In this document: one piece after another, positions 23,355 to 24,133 of the stretch
Position numbering within the stretch: position 1 is the stretch's first letter
Layout of the letters: the number at the start of each line of letters is the position of its first letter
Assembly (NCBI GenBank): GCA_937952135.1
Contig: CALFYL010000134.1
Span: 1 to 24,133, forward strand
Source: an uncultured Planctomycetia bacterium
GTDB taxonomy: Bacteria > Planctomycetota > UBA1135 > GCA-002686595
DNA length: 24,133 bases
Direction of reading: 5' to 3'
Notes under the pieces: model-generated
Databases searched by the model: none
What the model was told of the DNA's origin: nothing
The model's input: only the letters and a program-made list of their open reading frames with translations
Position numbers and translations under genes: made by a program

Positions 23355-23404
23355 TGCCCCGCTCCTGGCCGGTGTTGGCCGCTCCTGGCCGCTCTTGGCC
23401 GGTG
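23355..23404 (+). repeat. Iteron cluster, module 3 (five 10-bp direct repeats)
   Basis: CCG occurs at 23359, 23369, 23379, 23389 and 23399, again exactly 10 bp apart, with units such as TGGCCGCTCC. No cluster A and no palindrome precede it, so this copy is simpler or has lost them. Confidence 0.8.
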
Positions 23405-23445
23405 CCATCACCTCGACGCTGGTGCATACCCGCCTCCCCGTCTTC

Positions 23446-23485
23446 AAGCTGAATGTCGAGGGTTCGAACCCCTTCGCTCGCTCCA
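23446..23485 (+). other. 3' half of tRNA-Gly(GCC), probable attachment-site core (module 3)
   Basis: The 40 bases match 8159-8198 with one change in the acceptor strand (CGCTCGC for CGCCCGC). They start about 40 bp after the last iteron, as in the other modules. The 5' half is again missing, so it is not a working tRNA. Confidence 0.8.
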
Positions 23486-23690
23486 TCCTGCGATGGAACA
23501 TCCCGCGCGGCGTCGCCCGCGCAGGCACCCTCGACGGAAGCGGACACGAGTTGCGGTAATGTCGCGGCTTCGTGCGCCGTAAGCGGCCCAGGGCGCGCGC
23601 GAGATGCTCGATTTCCTTGGCGTTCTCGAGGGTTGTGCGCGCGGCGCGGCGGGTGGAGGCTGGCACTCCGCACCTGCCGGCTACCGCTGC
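23486..23690. repeat. Conserved block after the tRNA half, copy 2
   Basis: This block matches 8201-8391 closely from about 23505, including GCGGACACGAGTTGCGGTAA and a long run around GCGGCTTCGTGCGCCGT. Similarity ends near 23680, just before the small membrane-protein gene. Confidence 0.7.
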
Positions 23691-23707
23691 GGGTATCGTC
23701 GTCGCAC

Positions 23708-23713
23708 GGAGAG
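23708..23713 (+). promoter_or_regulatory. Shine-Dalgarno GGAGAG for the gene at 23719
   Basis: GGAGAG lies 5 bp before ATG 23719 and decides this start against a much longer upstream frame that would run through the conserved repeat block. Confidence 0.7.
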
Positions 23714-23718
23714 TTCGC

Positions 23719-24039
23719 ATGAAGCCCGAAACCACACTCGCTGAACTGCGGCGTCATCAGCGCCGATGGTTGATCGCCGGCGTGATCGTGATCGCCTCGT
23801 CGCCCGCAGTCTGGGTGGGCACGGTGCTGCTGGGAATGTGGGGCACGTTCCACACAATCGAGACCACGGCGAATCCATCGCCGGATGAACTCGCGCCGGG
23901 CATCTACGTCGCGATGCTCGGTCCCATCACCAGCGGCATCGTTGCGCTTGCTGGCGCGGCGCTGGTCCTGTGGGCGATTCGACGCAAGCGTTGGCTCGAC
24001 GAGATCGAGAGCGAACTGGAAGCCGACCCCCAGGCATAG
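23719..24039 (+). CDS. Small membrane protein resembling a reduced MotA/TolQ/ExbB proton-channel core (106 aa)
   Basis: The protein has a charged N-terminus (MKPETTLAELRRHQRRW), a first membrane helix at about 18-41 (LIAGVIVIASSPAVWVGTVL), a loop and a second helix at about 66-88 (MLGPITSGIVALAGAALVLW), and an acidic tail. The middle, TVLLGMWGTFHTIETTANPS followed by PDELAPGIYVAML, resembles the conserved G-T-V-x-G-M...F...P.ELA.GI..AL segment between the last two helices of MotA/TolQ/ExbB. A full ExbB is about twice as long with three helices, so this would be a core only; ion conduction cannot be claimed. No ExbD-like partner is visible in the 94 bases that follow. Ribosome site and start are good. 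Confidence 0.6.
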   Translation: MKPETTLAELRRHQRRWLIAGVIVIASSPAVWVGTVLLGMWGTFHTIETTANPSPDELAPGIYVAMLGPITSGIVALAGAALVLWAIRRKRWLDEIESELEADPQA

Positions 24040-24133
24040 AACTCTGCCACCCCTGAGGCCGAGAGCTCCGGGACTCTGATGGCGCAGGCACGATCCGCGT
24101 CAAGATCGGTCGGTAGTGGACACTCCATGGGCC

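Overview
The window is GC-rich DNA that looks planctomycetal. Three lines point that way. One is a WD40 protein that reads like the C-terminal part of a planctomycete kinase/WD40 fusion. Another is three large exported proteins (PD40-like, beta-propeller-like and FG-GAP/VCBS) that end in the same ~140-residue Cys-containing domain (YCTxG...GC..., CDG..DW, RDP...TNLS), a tail I associate with marine, deep-branching planctomycetes. The third is a set of AT-hook plus winged-helix-like genes. The lineage is an inference from protein style; no rRNA is present.

Layout. 1-2.6 kb: 3' part of a large WD40 gene. 2.7-12.4 kb: an accessory stretch in which short cargo units are separated by intact, broken or fragmentary copies of one AT-hook DNA-binding gene (near 2.73-2.84, 3.85-4.3, 5.74-6.16, 8.56-8.71 and 10.03-10.08 kb). 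The cargo units are a 60-aa/188-aa gene pair, an eight-helix membrane protein, a coiled-coil membrane protein, small uncharacterised genes, an exported protein and a frameshifted PSQ-motif family gene. 12.4-23.7 kb: cargo units (thioredoxin lipoprotein, three exported repeat proteins, small genes) separated by C-terminal remnants of tyrosine recombinases (four, of two types) and by twin 85-aa genes. 23.7-24.0 kb: a small membrane protein that resembles a cut-down ExbB/TolQ.

The most striking structure is a module found three times (7993-8198, 12417-12592, 23355-23485). It is an array of direct repeats (TGNCCG core, exactly 10-bp period), then a spacer of 36-38 bp, then the 3' half of a tRNA-Gly(GCC) gene starting at the anticodon loop. 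Two copies also share an identical 8-bp-stem palindrome between two repeat clusters. Two copies are followed by a further conserved block of about 190 bp. With the recombinase remnants this reads best as attachment sites of a family of tRNA-Gly-targeting integrative elements that accumulated in tandem and are now decaying. The 10-bp iterons would be arm-type sites for a recombinase or accessory protein.

No intact recombinase, complete tRNA, rRNA, CRISPR array or complete IS element was seen. Several genes show decay (amber codon, 2-nt insertion, G9-tract frameshift). Functions of most cargo genes cannot be assigned from the sequence.
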